A stretch of DNA of 64,000 nt from Salinadaptatus halalkaliphilus (GCF_006543045.1 NZ_RBZW01000012.1:1-64000), one strand, 5' to 3'. Counted from the first letter of the stretch, positions 7,852 through 16,867 are shown. The notes: generated from the letters alone by a model not told the origin. Translations and numbers: made by a program.

Positions 7852-7859
7852 TGTTATAG
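7852..7859 (+). promoter_or_regulatory. TATA box of the solute-binding protein gene
   Basis: TGTTATAG is centred about 35 bases before the ATG at 7891, giving a leader of only a few bases. Confidence 0.45.
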
Positions 7860-7890
7860 CGCGACCGGTGAACTCAGATACCGAACGACA

Positions 7891-9672
7891 ATGTGCGGTG
7901 CCCTCCCCCGCGACGACCAGAAAACTGGATATAGCCGTCGTGCGATGTTGGCCGCAACCGGACTCGCAGTCGCGACCAGCGGCTGCATTCGCCGGGTGCG
8001 AAGCGTCGTCAACCGCGAGGAGATCGACCAGTTCTCGCTGACGATCACGACGCTGCCAGCCGACGGCGACAGGGAAAGCATCTTGCTCGCTCGAGCGATC
8101 CGAACGGCACTCGAGGCCGCCGGAATGGCCGTCGATATCCGGATGCTCCCCGAGGACGAGTTTCTCCGGACGGTACTGGTCAACCACGACTTCGATATCT
8201 ACGTCGGTCGCCATCCGGGTGGCCTCGATCCGGATTTTCTCTACGAAACTCTTCACTCCCGGTACGTCGACGAGGGCGGCTGGCAGAATCCCTTCGGATT
8301 CGCGAACCTGACCGTCGACGATCGGCTCGAGGCCCAACGCGACGCCGACGAGGACCGGGAATCGGCGGTTGCAGCGACGCTCGATGCGATCGCGACCGAA
8401 CAGCCGTTCGTGCCGATCTGCGTGCCGGCGGAGTATCGCCTGGTTCGGACGGACCGCTTCGAGGGCTGGACCGACGCGCATCCGGCGACCCGACAGAGCT
8501 ATCTCGGCCTCGAGGCGGCCTCGGAGGACGCGACGCTGCGAACGGCACACACGGACCCGCGGCCGTCGAAGAACCTGAATCCCCTCGCCGTCGAGTACCG
8601 CAACCAGGGGACGATCGTCGATTTAGTGTACGACTCGCTCGCAACGTTCGACACCGGCGCGGTTTCGCCTTGGCTCGCGACGGACTGGACGTGGGACGAC
8701 GGGACGATGACGGTCGACCTACACGAGCAGTGTCAGTTCCACGACGGCGAAGCCGTGACGGCCGAGGATGTCGCCTTCACCTACCGGCTACTCGCCGATA
8801 CGACGCTTGGAAGCCGGGAGTTTACGGCACCAGCGCCTCGATACCGCGGCGAAGCCGGTGTCGTCGACGAGGTGACCGCCCACGACGAGTCCAGCCTCGA
8901 GCTCTCGGTCGACGCGGCCGAAGCCGTCGCCGAGCGGGCGCTGCTGGTACCGATCCTTCCGGCCCACATCTGGCGGGACCGGGCGGTGACGGCGTCGCTG
9001 CCGGGCTATGCGGTCGACGAGGGGACCACCGAAGCGATCGTGACCGACAACGTCCCCCCGGTCGGGAGCGGCCCCTATCAGTTCGGCGAGCGCGTCGAGC
9101 GCGAACACCTCACGCTCGAGCGTTTCGACGAGCATTTTACGCGACGAGACGATGTCTCGCTTCCCGAGCAGACCGCCGGATCGATCCGATTTCAGATCGA
9201 CCCACGTAGTACGTCCGCGATCGAACTCGTCGAGACCGACGCCGCCGATCTCACCAGTTTACCCCTCGAGAGCTACGTCGTCGACGATATCCTCGACGCC
9301 CGAGACGAGGTCGACGGCGCTGATCCCTTGCCCGACGATGTCGACGTCCTCGGGTCGCCCTCCTGGACGTTCTATCATCTGGGGTTCAACACGCGCCAGG
9401 CACCGTTTGGCAATCCGAACCTGCGCCGGCTCGTGGCCCGACTGCTCGATAAAGCGTGGCTGGTCGAGGACGTCTTCGACGGTCACGCCCGCCCGATCGC
9501 CGCGCCGGTAGCTCAGGAGTGGACGCCAGCGGCTCTCGAGTGGGATGGCGAGGACCCGGTGACCCCGTTTCTGGGGACCGACGGCGAGGTCGATCGCGAG
9601 GCGGCAACAGCCGCGTTCGAGGATGCAGGGTTTCGATACGCTGACGACGGAACGCTGCGGGTGAGACGCTGA
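7891..9672 (+). CDS. ABC transporter substrate-binding lipoprotein, peptide/nickel (SBP_bac_5) type
   Basis: The 593-residue exported protein has a twin-arginine signal with lipobox (YSRRAMLAATGLAVATSGC), so it is Tat-exported and lipid-anchored. The large extracytoplasmic part shows family-5 solute-binding features. These include LVYDSLATFDTGAVSPWLAT, TWDDGTMTVDLHEQCQFHDG, TAEDVAFTYRLL, a GSGPYQF motif and the WTFYHLGFNTRQAPFGNPNL region. Two such blocks can be read, a short one near residues 50-200 and the main one after. No permease or ATPase genes flank it, so the transporter partners must lie elsewhere. The substrate (peptide, nickel or other) cannot be told from sequence. Confidence 0.88.
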   Translation: MCGALPRDDQKTGYSRRAMLAATGLAVATSGCIRRVRSVVNREEIDQFSLTITTLPADGDRESILLARAIRTALEAAGMAVDIRMLPEDEFLRTVLVNHDFDIYVGRHPGGLDPDFLYETLHSRYVDEGGWQNPFGFANLTVDDRLEAQRDADEDRESAVAATLDAIATEQPFVPICVPAEYRLVRTDRFEGWTDAHPATRQSYLGLEAASEDATLRTAHTDPRPSKNLNPLAVEYRNQGTIVDLVYDSLATFDTGAVSPWLATDWTWDDGTMTVDLHEQCQFHDGEAVTAEDVAFTYRLLADTTLGSREFTAPAPRYRGEAGVVDEVTAHDESSLELSVDAAEAVAERALLVPILPAHIWRDRAVTASLPGYAVDEGTTEAIVTDNVPPVGSGPYQFGERVEREHLTLERFDEHFTRRDDVSLPEQTAGSIRFQIDPRSTSAIELVETDAADLTSLPLESYVVDDILDARDEVDGADPLPDDVDVLGSPSWTFYHLGFNTRQAPFGNPNLRRLVARLLDKAWLVEDVFDGHARPIAAPVAQEWTPAALEWDGEDPVTPFLGTDGEVDREAATAAFEDAGFRYADDGTLRVRR

Positions 9673-10517
9673 TGCTCGTTCGTGTGCTCACCCAGATCGC
9701 CGTCGTCGTCACGCTGCTGGTCCTGGTCGGCGTCGCGCTGTTCGTTGGCCGATACCGGTTCCGGGACACCCGCCTCGAGTGGCGCGACCGCGTTCGAAAG
9801 GTAGCGCCGATTACCGCGGTACTTGCTGCGGTCTTGCTGTTCAACAGCGTCGCCAGGCAGATCGTGCCCGACCTCTCCCTGCTGGTCGGCTGGAACGTCA
9901 CCTGGCCGATCTACGACCTCGAGGGACAGTTTATCCTGTGGCTGCAAGATCAGGCGACACCAGTAGCGACGGCGTACTTCTCCTTCATCTATATCTACGG
10001 CTACATCTTCTTGCTCGTCTTTCCCGTCGTCGCGTATTTCGCGCTCTCGAATACGCGGCCGCTCCGGGAGCTGTTGGCCGCGTACACGCTCAACTACACG
10101 CTCGGATTGGGGCTGTACGTGCTGGCTTTGGCCTACGGCCCGCGGAACATGATGCCCGAGCTGGTCGAGGCGCTGCTGTACGACACCTATCCGCAGTATC
10201 AACACCTGACCCGGCAGGTCAACCGCAACACGAACGTCTTTCCGTCGCTACACACTTCGCTCGCGGCGACGGTCACCTTTTTGGCCTACCGCACGCGGTC
10301 GGTCTATCCAGGGTGGGCGGTTATCGCGGTCGTCCTCGGCGTCTCGGTCGCCATCTCGACGATGTATCTCGGTATTCACTGGATGATCGACGTCGTCGCG
10401 GGAATCGGCCTCGCCTACGTCAGCGTCGCGCTGGCAGGTCACCTCGTCGGCCGCTGGTCGCTATCGGCGTCGCTGAGCGAACGAGATCTGTCGCCGCGGC
10501 GCCTCCTCGAGCGCTAG
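9672..10517 (+). CDS. PAP2-superfamily membrane protein
   Basis: The 281-residue polytopic membrane protein has about six hydrophobic segments. Conserved PAP2 phosphatase/transferase motifs are NVFPSLHTSLAATVTFLAY (about residues 190-208) and MYLGIHWMIDVVAG (about 233-246), which supply the two catalytic histidines and the aspartate. PSLHTS is the form seen in the Aur1/inositol phosphotransferase-like branch, so it may act on lipid phosphates or transfer lipid head groups at the membrane. The start ATG overlaps the stop of the solute-binding protein gene by one base (TGATG), so the two are very probably co-transcribed. Confidence 0.85.
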   Translation: MLVRVLTQIAVVVTLLVLVGVALFVGRYRFRDTRLEWRDRVRKVAPITAVLAAVLLFNSVARQIVPDLSLLVGWNVTWPIYDLEGQFILWLQDQATPVATAYFSFIYIYGYIFLLVFPVVAYFALSNTRPLRELLAAYTLNYTLGLGLYVLALAYGPRNMMPELVEALLYDTYPQYQHLTRQVNRNTNVFPSLHTSLAATVTFLAYRTRSVYPGWAVIAVVLGVSVAISTMYLGIHWMIDVVAGIGLAYVSVALAGHLVGRWSLSASLSERDLSPRRLLER

Positions 10518-10534
10518 CGCCGGTCTCGGGGGAC

Positions 10535-11005
10535 TTACAGCTCCTCGAGCGATCGAAGCTTCTGCTCGATGGCGGGAGGTGCAGCGCTCGGGCCGTCCCG
10601 AACCCGGTGGTCGGGGATCAAAATGGGGGCCGGATTCGCCTCGAGTGCCGTCCGCACGAGGATAACGTCGTCCTCGTCGTCGGGATCGAGTACCGGCGTC
10701 ATCCTGGCGAGGGTCTGGGCGTCGACCTGGTCGCCGTAGGGGATCGCCTGGATCTGCTCTAACACGGCCCGCTGGTCGGTCGGGATCGTCAACGCGACCG
10801 TGATGTCGTCGAAGGTTACCGCCTCGAGGCCGTCGAGGTACTCGAAGATCCGATCGAGAACCGGGTGGTCGGTCCCGGCGTCGTCCGCCGGTGTGTCAGG
10901 AAACGAGACGCGCAGCACGCGGCCGCTGGCGACCCCCAACTGAACGTATCGATCGAGATATGCCGACTTCCGCGCGTAGATTCCAGCGTCGCTCACGTCC
11001 TCCAT
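10535..11005 (-). CDS. MGMT-family protein lacking the acceptor cysteine
   Basis: The 156-residue protein has the C-terminal O6-methylguanine-DNA methyltransferase DNA-binding region: LEQIQAIPYGDQVDAQTLA resembles the Ada/Ogt helix-turn-helix, and NPAPILIPDHRV aligns with the NPxPIxxPCHRV active site. The alkyl-accepting Cys is Asp here, so it cannot do the classic suicide repair reaction. It resembles alkyltransferase-like proteins, which bind damaged bases without repairing them, although those usually have Trp. It lies convergent to the PAP2 gene and downstream of the ROK kinase gene on the same strand (gap 54 bases). Confidence 0.8.
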   Translation of the reverse strand: MEDVSDAGIYARKSAYLDRYVQLGVASGRVLRVSFPDTPADDAGTDHPVLDRIFEYLDGLEAVTFDDITVALTIPTDQRAVLEQIQAIPYGDQVDAQTLARMTPVLDPDDEDDVILVRTALEANPAPILIPDHRVRDGPSAAPPAIEQKLRSLEEL

Positions 11006-11059
11006 GTGACGTGGGTAGGGGACGGGGACTTGAATATCCTGTCGGCTGCCGGCGCGATA

Positions 11060-12034
11060 TCACTCGAGACGGCGTCGATCGCCCGTCCCCTGGGTGAGTG
11101 CGCTCGCGAGTGCGCCCTCGACGACGACGTCGTCGCCGAGATCGGTCACCCGGATTTCGGGGACGTTCGTCATCACCATCTCGGCGACGCGCTCGCGAAT
11201 CGGATCGACGACGAGGTCCTCGTTGTGGAGGGACACGGCGCCACCGAAGGAGACGACGATCGGCGCGAACGCGTGGATCACGTTCGTGACACCGATCGCG
11301 TTCCAGTGGGCGAGCTGGTCGATGACGTAGTCGGCTAACTCGTCTTCGCCCGCGAGGTCGAACACGTCTTTCGCGGTGAAATCGGGCTCCTCGAGCGGGA
11401 GGCTAGTCGATATCGTCGGATCGTCTTCGGCGAGCAGCCTGGTGTAGTCGGGGATTCCGTTGCCCGAACAGTAGGCTTCCCAGTGACCGTCCCGACCGCA
11501 GCCACAGGTCAGTCGGCCCTGGGGGTCGACGACGTAGTGGCCGACTTCGCCGGCGTTGCCGTCCCAGCCGGCCAGGATCTCGCCGTCGCTGCAGACGCCG
11601 GCACCGATGCCCGAGGAGATCGTCACGTAGACCATGTCGTCGGGGTTGCGGTCCGCGTGAAATCGCTCGCCGATGACGCCGGCGTTCGTATCGTTGTGGA
11701 GATAGACCTCCTCGCTGTCGACCAGTTTCGATATTGGGCCGGTCAGCGGGATGCGATCGATCGAATCGGGCAGGTTCGCGGGATCGATCACGGCGCCTTC
11801 GGCCAGATCGAACGGGCCGATCGAACCGATGCCCGCAGCCACGATCGATTCGGGTGTGACGCCGGCATCAGCACAGGCCTCGCGCAGCGTCTCGAGGACG
11901 CCCTCCGTCACGTCGATTCCCGTCGGTCCGCGTGGCGTTCCGTTTCGACCCGTGCCGATCGTCGTCCCGCCGTCGTCGGCGACGACCGCCCGAACGTTCG
12001 TCGCACCGAGATCGACGCCCGCGTAATAACCCAT
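11060..12034 (-). CDS. ROK-family sugar kinase, probable glucokinase
   Basis: The 324-residue cytoplasmic sugar kinase begins MGYYAGVDLGATNVRAVVAD, the phosphate-1 motif of the ROK/actin-like ATPase fold. The sugar-binding region has NDTNAGVIGE, and the ROK signature appears as GNAGEVGHYVVDP followed by CGCGRDGHWEAY. The zinc site keeps His and two Cys, while the usual third Cys is His (DGHWE). The adenosine motif VVSFGGAVSL is near the end. Haloarchaeal proteins of this type act as ATP-dependent glucokinases. Substrate assignment is inference. Confidence 0.88.
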   Translation of the reverse strand: MGYYAGVDLGATNVRAVVADDGGTTIGTGRNGTPRGPTGIDVTEGVLETLREACADAGVTPESIVAAGIGSIGPFDLAEGAVIDPANLPDSIDRIPLTGPISKLVDSEEVYLHNDTNAGVIGERFHADRNPDDMVYVTISSGIGAGVCSDGEILAGWDGNAGEVGHYVVDPQGRLTCGCGRDGHWEAYCSGNGIPDYTRLLAEDDPTISTSLPLEEPDFTAKDVFDLAGEDELADYVIDQLAHWNAIGVTNVIHAFAPIVVSFGGAVSLHNEDLVVDPIRERVAEMVMTNVPEIRVTDLGDDVVVEGALASALTQGTGDRRRLE

Positions 12035-12136
12035 CTTGTTCGAACGACATCCCCGACGCTACTTAACATATTGTACTCGGACTCGAGTTACGAATCCGAT
12101 CACCGTCCAGGAGGCGTCGTCGGGTGATCGGTCATT

Positions 12137-12880
12137 TCATGGACTCGGGCGGTCGTCGGTTGGCGACGGCTGGATCACGACGACCGCCTCGCCGTCGATA
12201 ACGGTCGTTTCGTCCTCGTTTCTGACCGTGGTCTGGAGGCGATACCGATCGCCGCCGAGCTCCTCGACGATTTCGCAGTCGGCGGTGACGACGTCGCCGA
12301 TTTCGACCGGCGCGTGGAACTCGAGATCCTGGGAGAGATAGACCGTCAAGCCGGGAAATCGTGCGAGGGCGGCGCTGATCGTGCCGGCGACGAGCGTGCC
12401 GTGTGCGATCCGGCCGTCGAACTGGGTGTCGGCGGCGAACGCCGGCTCGAGGTGGAGACGGTTCGTGTCGCCAGAGATCTGTGCGAACGCGGCGACGTCG
12501 GTATCGGTGATCGGTTTGGTAAAGTGAACATAATCGCCGACCCCGAGGTCGTCGTTCGCGTCGGTCGATCGCTTGAGGAGCCAGGTCTCGTCGCCGAAGG
12601 CGACTTCGGCGACCGCCGGGTCAGTTCCGGTCGTCGACTCGAGGGTTATCTGGTCGGTGACGGACCGATCGTCGTCGCGGACACAGATCGAGCCCTCGCC
12701 ATCAGTTGTCGACTCGTCGCCGTGAGACGGCGTCTCGTCGCTGCTGGCTGTCGAGAGACCCATCGCGGCGAGCACGGCGTTGTTCGCTTCGCGGTAGCTG
12801 TTGAGCGCGTGTTTCGAAACGGTGGACCAGCCCGTCGGGGACGATACAGCGGCCTCGGAGTCCGAGCGATTACTACTCAT
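12137..12880 (-). CDS. MaoC-like (R)-specific enoyl-CoA hydratase
   Basis: The product has 247 residues. After a polar N-terminal region with a helix (HALNSYREANNAVLAAMGLS) comes a hot-dog fold MaoC domain from about residue 110. It has the hydratase motif with catalytic Asp and His in GDTNRLHLEPAFAADTQFDG, then RIAHGTLVAGTISAAL and EFHAPVEIGDVVTADCE. (R)-hydratases of this type supply (R)-3-hydroxyacyl-CoA for polyhydroxyalkanoate synthesis, common in these haloarchaea. No phaE/phaC gene is adjacent, so that role is inference. The next upstream gene on the same strand is a hydrolase ending 116 bases away. Confidence 0.85.
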   Translation of the reverse strand: MSSNRSDSEAAVSSPTGWSTVSKHALNSYREANNAVLAAMGLSTASSDETPSHGDESTTDGEGSICVRDDDRSVTDQITLESTTGTDPAVAEVAFGDETWLLKRSTDANDDLGVGDYVHFTKPITDTDVAAFAQISGDTNRLHLEPAFAADTQFDGRIAHGTLVAGTISAALARFPGLTVYLSQDLEFHAPVEIGDVVTADCEIVEELGGDRYRLQTTVRNEDETTVIDGEAVVVIQPSPTDDRPSP

Positions 12881-12996
12881 GAATTGGAACGTTCGCAGTC
12901 GCTGCTGTAAGAAGGGTACGTATCCAGCTGCTTGGGTGCGTCGCCAACGTGTGTTGGCACCTCTTCGAAACCAGATCGGGACGAGCGCTCGTAAAC

Positions 12997-13833
12997 TCAG
13001 CCGGCCGGTTCCGCCTCGAGCTGCGAGAGAAACGCACGGGTCGCCTCGTTGAACGCCTGCGGTCGATCCTGATTGACGAGGTGGCCGGACTGGTCGAAGA
13101 TGAAGTGACGGCCGTCGGCGACGGCGGTCGCGATCCGTGCGCCTTGCTGTTTGACCAGCGGGGCCTCCTGCTCGCCGTGGATGACGAGCGTCGGCGTGTC
13201 GACGCCGGTCAACGCCGGCGGCTCGAACCGATAGAGTGCGCCGAAAATCTTGCGAAACTCCGACCGGGAGACGTCGCCGACGGCGTCCATCGCCGCCGTA
13301 CGCACGTCGGGATCGACCGATAGCCAGCGCTCGCCCGTCGTCGCCCGAATCGAGTACAGCATCGATCGGAACGTCGCCTGTGGCCCCGTCAGCGAGAGGG
13401 TCGTCGCCAGCGCCGGCATCGGCGAGACGAACGGCTTGACGCCCGCCGGGAGCTCGACCGGCGGCATCGAACGCACCGCACCGCCCAGAATCGCACCCGT
13501 CGCGGCCGCCGGATGTCGATGGAGGTACTGCTGGACGATCATCGATCCCAGCGAGAGCCCACAGAGGATCGGCTGCTCGATCTCGAGGTGGGCCAGCAAC
13601 GCCTCGAGGTCGTCGGTAAAGAGGTCGATCGAGTACCGATCCCGATCGGTCGCGCCGGTCTGTCCGTGCCCACGAACGTCGAGGGTCACGACCCGGTGGT
13701 CGTCGGCGAAGTGCTCGATCTGGGGCTGCCAGGCCTGTCCGTTCATCCAGCCGCCGTGGACGAACACCAGTGGCGGCCCCTCGCCGCTCGTCTCGTACCA
13801 TATCGTCCCGTCCTCGAGCTCGAGTGCTGCCAT
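12997..13833 (-). CDS. Alpha/beta hydrolase
   Basis: This is a 278-residue alpha/beta-hydrolase-fold enzyme. An oxyanion-hole motif (VHGGWMNGQAW, near residue 25) precedes the nucleophile elbow GLSLGS, with Ser at about 94. An acid residue near VIHGEQE and the catalytic His in FDQSGHLVNQDRP near the end complete the triad. It starts MAALELEDGTIWYETSGEGP. The ATG at 13833 has a TATA box 25 bases upstream. The substrate cannot be predicted; esterase, lactonase and dehalogenase-type activities all use this scaffold. Confidence 0.9.
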   Translation of the reverse strand: MAALELEDGTIWYETSGEGPPLVFVHGGWMNGQAWQPQIEHFADDHRVVTLDVRGHGQTGATDRDRYSIDLFTDDLEALLAHLEIEQPILCGLSLGSMIVQQYLHRHPAAATGAILGGAVRSMPPVELPAGVKPFVSPMPALATTLSLTGPQATFRSMLYSIRATTGERWLSVDPDVRTAAMDAVGDVSRSEFRKIFGALYRFEPPALTGVDTPTLVIHGEQEAPLVKQQGARIATAVADGRHFIFDQSGHLVNQDRPQAFNEATRAFLSQLEAEPAG

Positions 13834-13854
13834 CGTCCGTTGTGGGACCTCGAC

Positions 13855-13863
13855 GTATATAGC
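13855..13863 (-). promoter_or_regulatory. TATA box of the alpha/beta hydrolase gene
   Basis: GCTATATAC on the minus strand is centred about 25 bases before the ATG at 13833, typical of a leaderless transcript. Confidence 0.6.
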
Positions 13864-14035
13864 GTAGTTGGTTGCACGGGAGGTAACAGCCGGCTGTCAT
13901 CCACCTCCGTCGACGTGCACTCGAGGTAACTCATACGATCATTCACTGCATAGCGCGGGAAAGCTGGTGGGCAGTGCGATACGAAGGTTCAATTCTACCG
14001 CCATATTGTCCAGAAGGATGACTGTCGGTACTACT

Positions 14036-14050
14036 GATAAAATATATATG
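14036..14050 (+). promoter_or_regulatory. TATA box upstream of the lipoprotein start at 14074
   Basis: GATAAAATATATATG is centred about 29 bases before the ATG at 14074 and supports that ATG, rather than the internal one at 14175, as the original start. Confidence 0.6.
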
Positions 14051-14073
14051 TGCTATCTTCGACACGCTCTGGT

Positions 14074-14474
14074 ATGCAGTCTACTCGTCGGCCACCCTCC
14101 AACTCCTTTCGACCGGCCTCGCATGTGGAGTAGCAGGCTGTGGCGCGCTGACGACGAATCCAACCAATACCGTTGTGATGGAAAACCGCCACGACACACG
14201 GCGGTTTGTATCGGTAGCAGTGACGACAATCCCGGAGGGTGAGAGCGGCTATACGATATACTTCGACGAGTCAGCGTGGCTCGGTGCTGACGAGGAACGC
14301 ACGTACGAGGATGCGATGAGCTACGGAGACGCGGGACCCGACGTCCTGGCTCTCGTTGCGCTCGAGGACGAAACGACGACGCGATCGGAATTCAGCCTCG
14401 GCCCAGGCCTCCACGAGTTACGGGTCGTCGTCACTGACGAGGACCAACCCGAGATCCAGGCACACCCATCTTGA
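14074..14474 (+). pseudogene. Tat lipoprotein gene with an apparent one-base frameshift
   Basis: From the ATG at 14074 the frame reads MQSTRR, then goes wrong and stops early. Reading from base 14091 in the next frame gives ATLQLLSTGLACGVAGCGAL, a perfect hydrophobic signal and lipobox (GVAGC). That frame continues to 14474 through NTVVMENRHDTRRFVSVAVT and a small beta-rich domain (IYFDESAW, LHELRVVVTDEDQP). Joining the two halves restores a twin-arginine lipoprotein of about 133 residues. The missing base near 14091 may be a real mutation or a sequencing error. If real, only the internal ATG at 14175 would be translated, without a signal. Function unknown. Confidence 0.6.
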
Positions 14475-14544
14475 GCTGCCACCCGTTTACGGCGGATGGC
14501 ACGCCACCGACGCATTCAAGTTCGGTTGTTCGAACGAACCCATA

Positions 14545-15858
14545 ATGAACGGATTCGTCCTCGGCGGCGTCAGCTCGAGCGTCGGCAAGACCGTCGCGAC
14601 GCTGTCGATCACGCAGGCGCTTTCGGACGCCGGCTACGAGGTCCAGCCGGCTAAGGCCGGCCCGGATTTCATCGATCCGAGTCACCACGAGGCGATCGCG
14701 GGCCGCCCCTCGCGGACGCTGGATCTGTGGCTCGAGGGGACCGACGGGCTGCGACGGAATTACCGTCGCGGCGACGGCGACATCTGCGTCGTCGAGGGCG
14801 TCATGGGCCTGTACGACGGCGACGCCTCGAGCACGGCGATGGTCGCCGACGCGCTCGAGTTGCCCGTGGTCCTCGTCGTCAGCGCCAAGGCGGGGATGGA
14901 AAGCGTCGCGGCCACGGCACTCGGGTTTCAGCAGTACGCCGAGACGCTCGAACGCGATATCGAGGTCGCCGGCATCGTCGCCCAGCGAGCCCACGGCGGT
15001 CGCCACGAACAGGGGATCGTCGACGCGTTACCCGACGATCTCGAGTACTTCGGCCGAATTCCGCCGAACGACGACCTCGAGATTCCCGACCGCCACCTCG
15101 GCCTCGAGATGGGCGGCGAGGCGGCGCTACCGACCGACGCGCTTCGGGCGGCAGCCGAGTCGCTCGAGACCGAGCGGTTGGTCGAGGTCGCATCCGAGGC
15201 AGCCGAGCCAACGTCGGCGCTCGAGACCGACGCGACAGCAGCCGGGGAACCGACGATCGCCATCGCCGACGACGAGGCCTTCTGCTTTCGCTATCCGGCG
15301 ACTATCGAGCGATGTCGCGAGTACGGAACGCTCCGTACGTTCTCTCCGGTCGCTGGCGACCCCGTCCCCGACTGCGACGGCGTCTACCTCCCCGGCGGCT
15401 ACCCCGAACTCCACGCCGACGCGCTCGCGTCGGCCGGCACCCTCGCCGAGTTGGGCGACCGCGCGAGCGAGGGTTTGCCGGTCCTGGGCGAGTGTGGCGG
15501 CCTGATGGCGCTGAGCCAGTCGCTTTCGACCGTCGAGGGCGACCGCCACGAGATGGCCGGCGTGCTCCCGGCCGACGTGACCATGCACGACCGCTACCAG
15601 GCGCTCGACCACGTCGAACTCGAAGCGGTAGACGACACGCTCACCGCGGCCGCCGGCCAGTCGATCCGTGGCCACGAGTTTCACTACTCGAGTGCATCGG
15701 TCGACGGCGACGCCCGGTTCGCCTTCGAGACCACCCGCGGTGACGGCATCGACGGCGACCACGACGGTCTCACCGAGTACAACTCGCTCGGTACCTACGT
15801 CCACGTCCACCCCGAAAGCGGCGCGTTCGATCGATTCCTCACCGAGATGATTCGGTAA
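14545..15858 (+). CDS. cobB: Cobyrinic acid a,c-diamide synthase
   Basis: The 437-residue enzyme amidates the a and c side chains of (cobalt-)cobyrinic acid using ATP and glutamine, in cobalamin synthesis or salvage. The N-terminal dethiobiotin-synthetase-like ATPase has the P-loop GGVSSSVGKT (residues 6-15), KAGPDFIDP and VVEGVMGLYDG. The C-terminal class I glutamine amidotransferase-like domain has GVYLPGGYPELHA, the nucleophile Cys in LGECGGLMAL and the late His region GTYVHVHPES. It is the first of four cobalamin genes here, separated from cbiTLF by two other genes. Class called CobB/CbiA. Confidence 0.94.
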   Translation: MNGFVLGGVSSSVGKTVATLSITQALSDAGYEVQPAKAGPDFIDPSHHEAIAGRPSRTLDLWLEGTDGLRRNYRRGDGDICVVEGVMGLYDGDASSTAMVADALELPVVLVVSAKAGMESVAATALGFQQYAETLERDIEVAGIVAQRAHGGRHEQGIVDALPDDLEYFGRIPPNDDLEIPDRHLGLEMGGEAALPTDALRAAAESLETERLVEVASEAAEPTSALETDATAAGEPTIAIADDEAFCFRYPATIERCREYGTLRTFSPVAGDPVPDCDGVYLPGGYPELHADALASAGTLAELGDRASEGLPVLGECGGLMALSQSLSTVEGDRHEMAGVLPADVTMHDRYQALDHVELEAVDDTLTAAAGQSIRGHEFHYSSASVDGDARFAFETTRGDGIDGDHDGLTEYNSLGTYVHVHPESGAFDRFLTEMIR

Positions 15859-15940
15859 CGCCGTTTCTGTTGAATTCTGTTGAACAGATTTACCGTTTGT
15901 GTAGAGCTAATAGGCTGGGCAAATATTGCCACGGTAGATC

Positions 15941-16867
15941 ATGCCAATTGAGTACAGTAACCGTGAGAAGTCTTACGAGCTGTATCGGAAAGGGAAACGA
16001 GAGGGGACGTGGGATCCCGACGACTACGATCTCGAGGGCGACAAGGAAGACTGGGCGGCGTTTAGCGAGGACGAACAGGAACAGTTCCTCCTGACGTGTG
16101 CGGGATTCTACGACGGCGAGGAGGACGTAACGCGAACGCTCGCGCCGTACATGATGGCCCTGGACGCGCTCGACAACGACGAGATGCCGTTCGACACCGT
16201 CCAGGAGGAGATATATCTCGCCCAGCAGGTCTACGAGGAGGCCAAACACACCGACCTCTTCAGTCGGTACTTCGAGGAGGTCTTCGAGACCCAGGATACC
16301 GAGCCGCTCCGGGAAGGCGGCTACCAGGATGAGGGCTACAGCACGGACAACCTCTACGACACCGCCGACGAGTTGCTCGCGGCGATCAACAGCGGCGACC
16401 AGCAGGAGCTCGTCTACGCGCTCGGGGAGGCGTACCTGAACTACATGGGGATCGTCGAGGCCCAACTCGCCCGTAGCGGCTACCTCTCGTTCGACCAGAT
16501 GATCGAGCTGAAAGCCGACGAGATGGGCCGCGACGTGGTCCTCGAGTCGTTCCAGGAAGCGATCGGGCGGGTCCGCCAGGACGAGACGCGCCACATCGAA
16601 AACGGTCGCTGGGTGCTGTCGAAACTCGCGGAGGCCGAGCCAGACATCGTCACCGACGTCTACGAACCCCGTATCGACGAGTACGTCCAGAATCGAATCG
16701 TCGGTGCCCAGCGCCGGGAGATGCCCTTCGAGGGATACGACGCTCGCAAGATCGGTAAGCAGTCGATCCAGTACCTCCAGGATACGATCGATTACATCGG
16801 CGCCGATCGGTTCGACGAGTACAGCGACGTTCAACGGGCGGTGCAGGCCCAGCGCGCTGCGGATTGA
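15941..16867 (+). CDS. R2-like di-metal oxidase (R2lox/ribonucleotide reductase small-subunit superfamily)
   Basis: The 308-residue ferritin-fold protein has two ExxH metal-binding pairs: YEEAKHTD (E100, H103) and VRQDETRHIENGRW (E215, H218). An additional Glu lies in NYMGIVEAQL (E173) and a probable first ligand near E61. The spacing and length fit the R2-like ligand-binding oxidases better than a full NrdB, whose partner NrdA is not adjacent. Genome pipelines usually label these proteins ribonucleotide reductase beta subunit. The ATG at 15941 follows an AT-rich leader. It is flanked by cobalamin genes, which matters because haloarchaea mainly use B12-dependent ribonucleotide reductase. A functional link is unproven. 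Confidence 0.8.
   Translation: MPIEYSNREKSYELYRKGKREGTWDPDDYDLEGDKEDWAAFSEDEQEQFLLTCAGFYDGEEDVTRTLAPYMMALDALDNDEMPFDTVQEEIYLAQQVYEEAKHTDLFSRYFEEVFETQDTEPLREGGYQDEGYSTDNLYDTADELLAAINSGDQQELVYALGEAYLNYMGIVEAQLARSGYLSFDQMIELKADEMGRDVVLESFQEAIGRVRQDETRHIENGRWVLSKLAEAEPDIVTDVYEPRIDEYVQNRIVGAQRREMPFEGYDARKIGKQSIQYLQDTIDYIGADRFDEYSDVQRAVQAQRAAD

Noticed and set aside
13868-14242. A 124-codon frame ending inside the lipoprotein gene
   Set aside because: It passes through the promoter and the wrong frame of the lipoprotein; the hydrophobic lipobox signal is in another frame.
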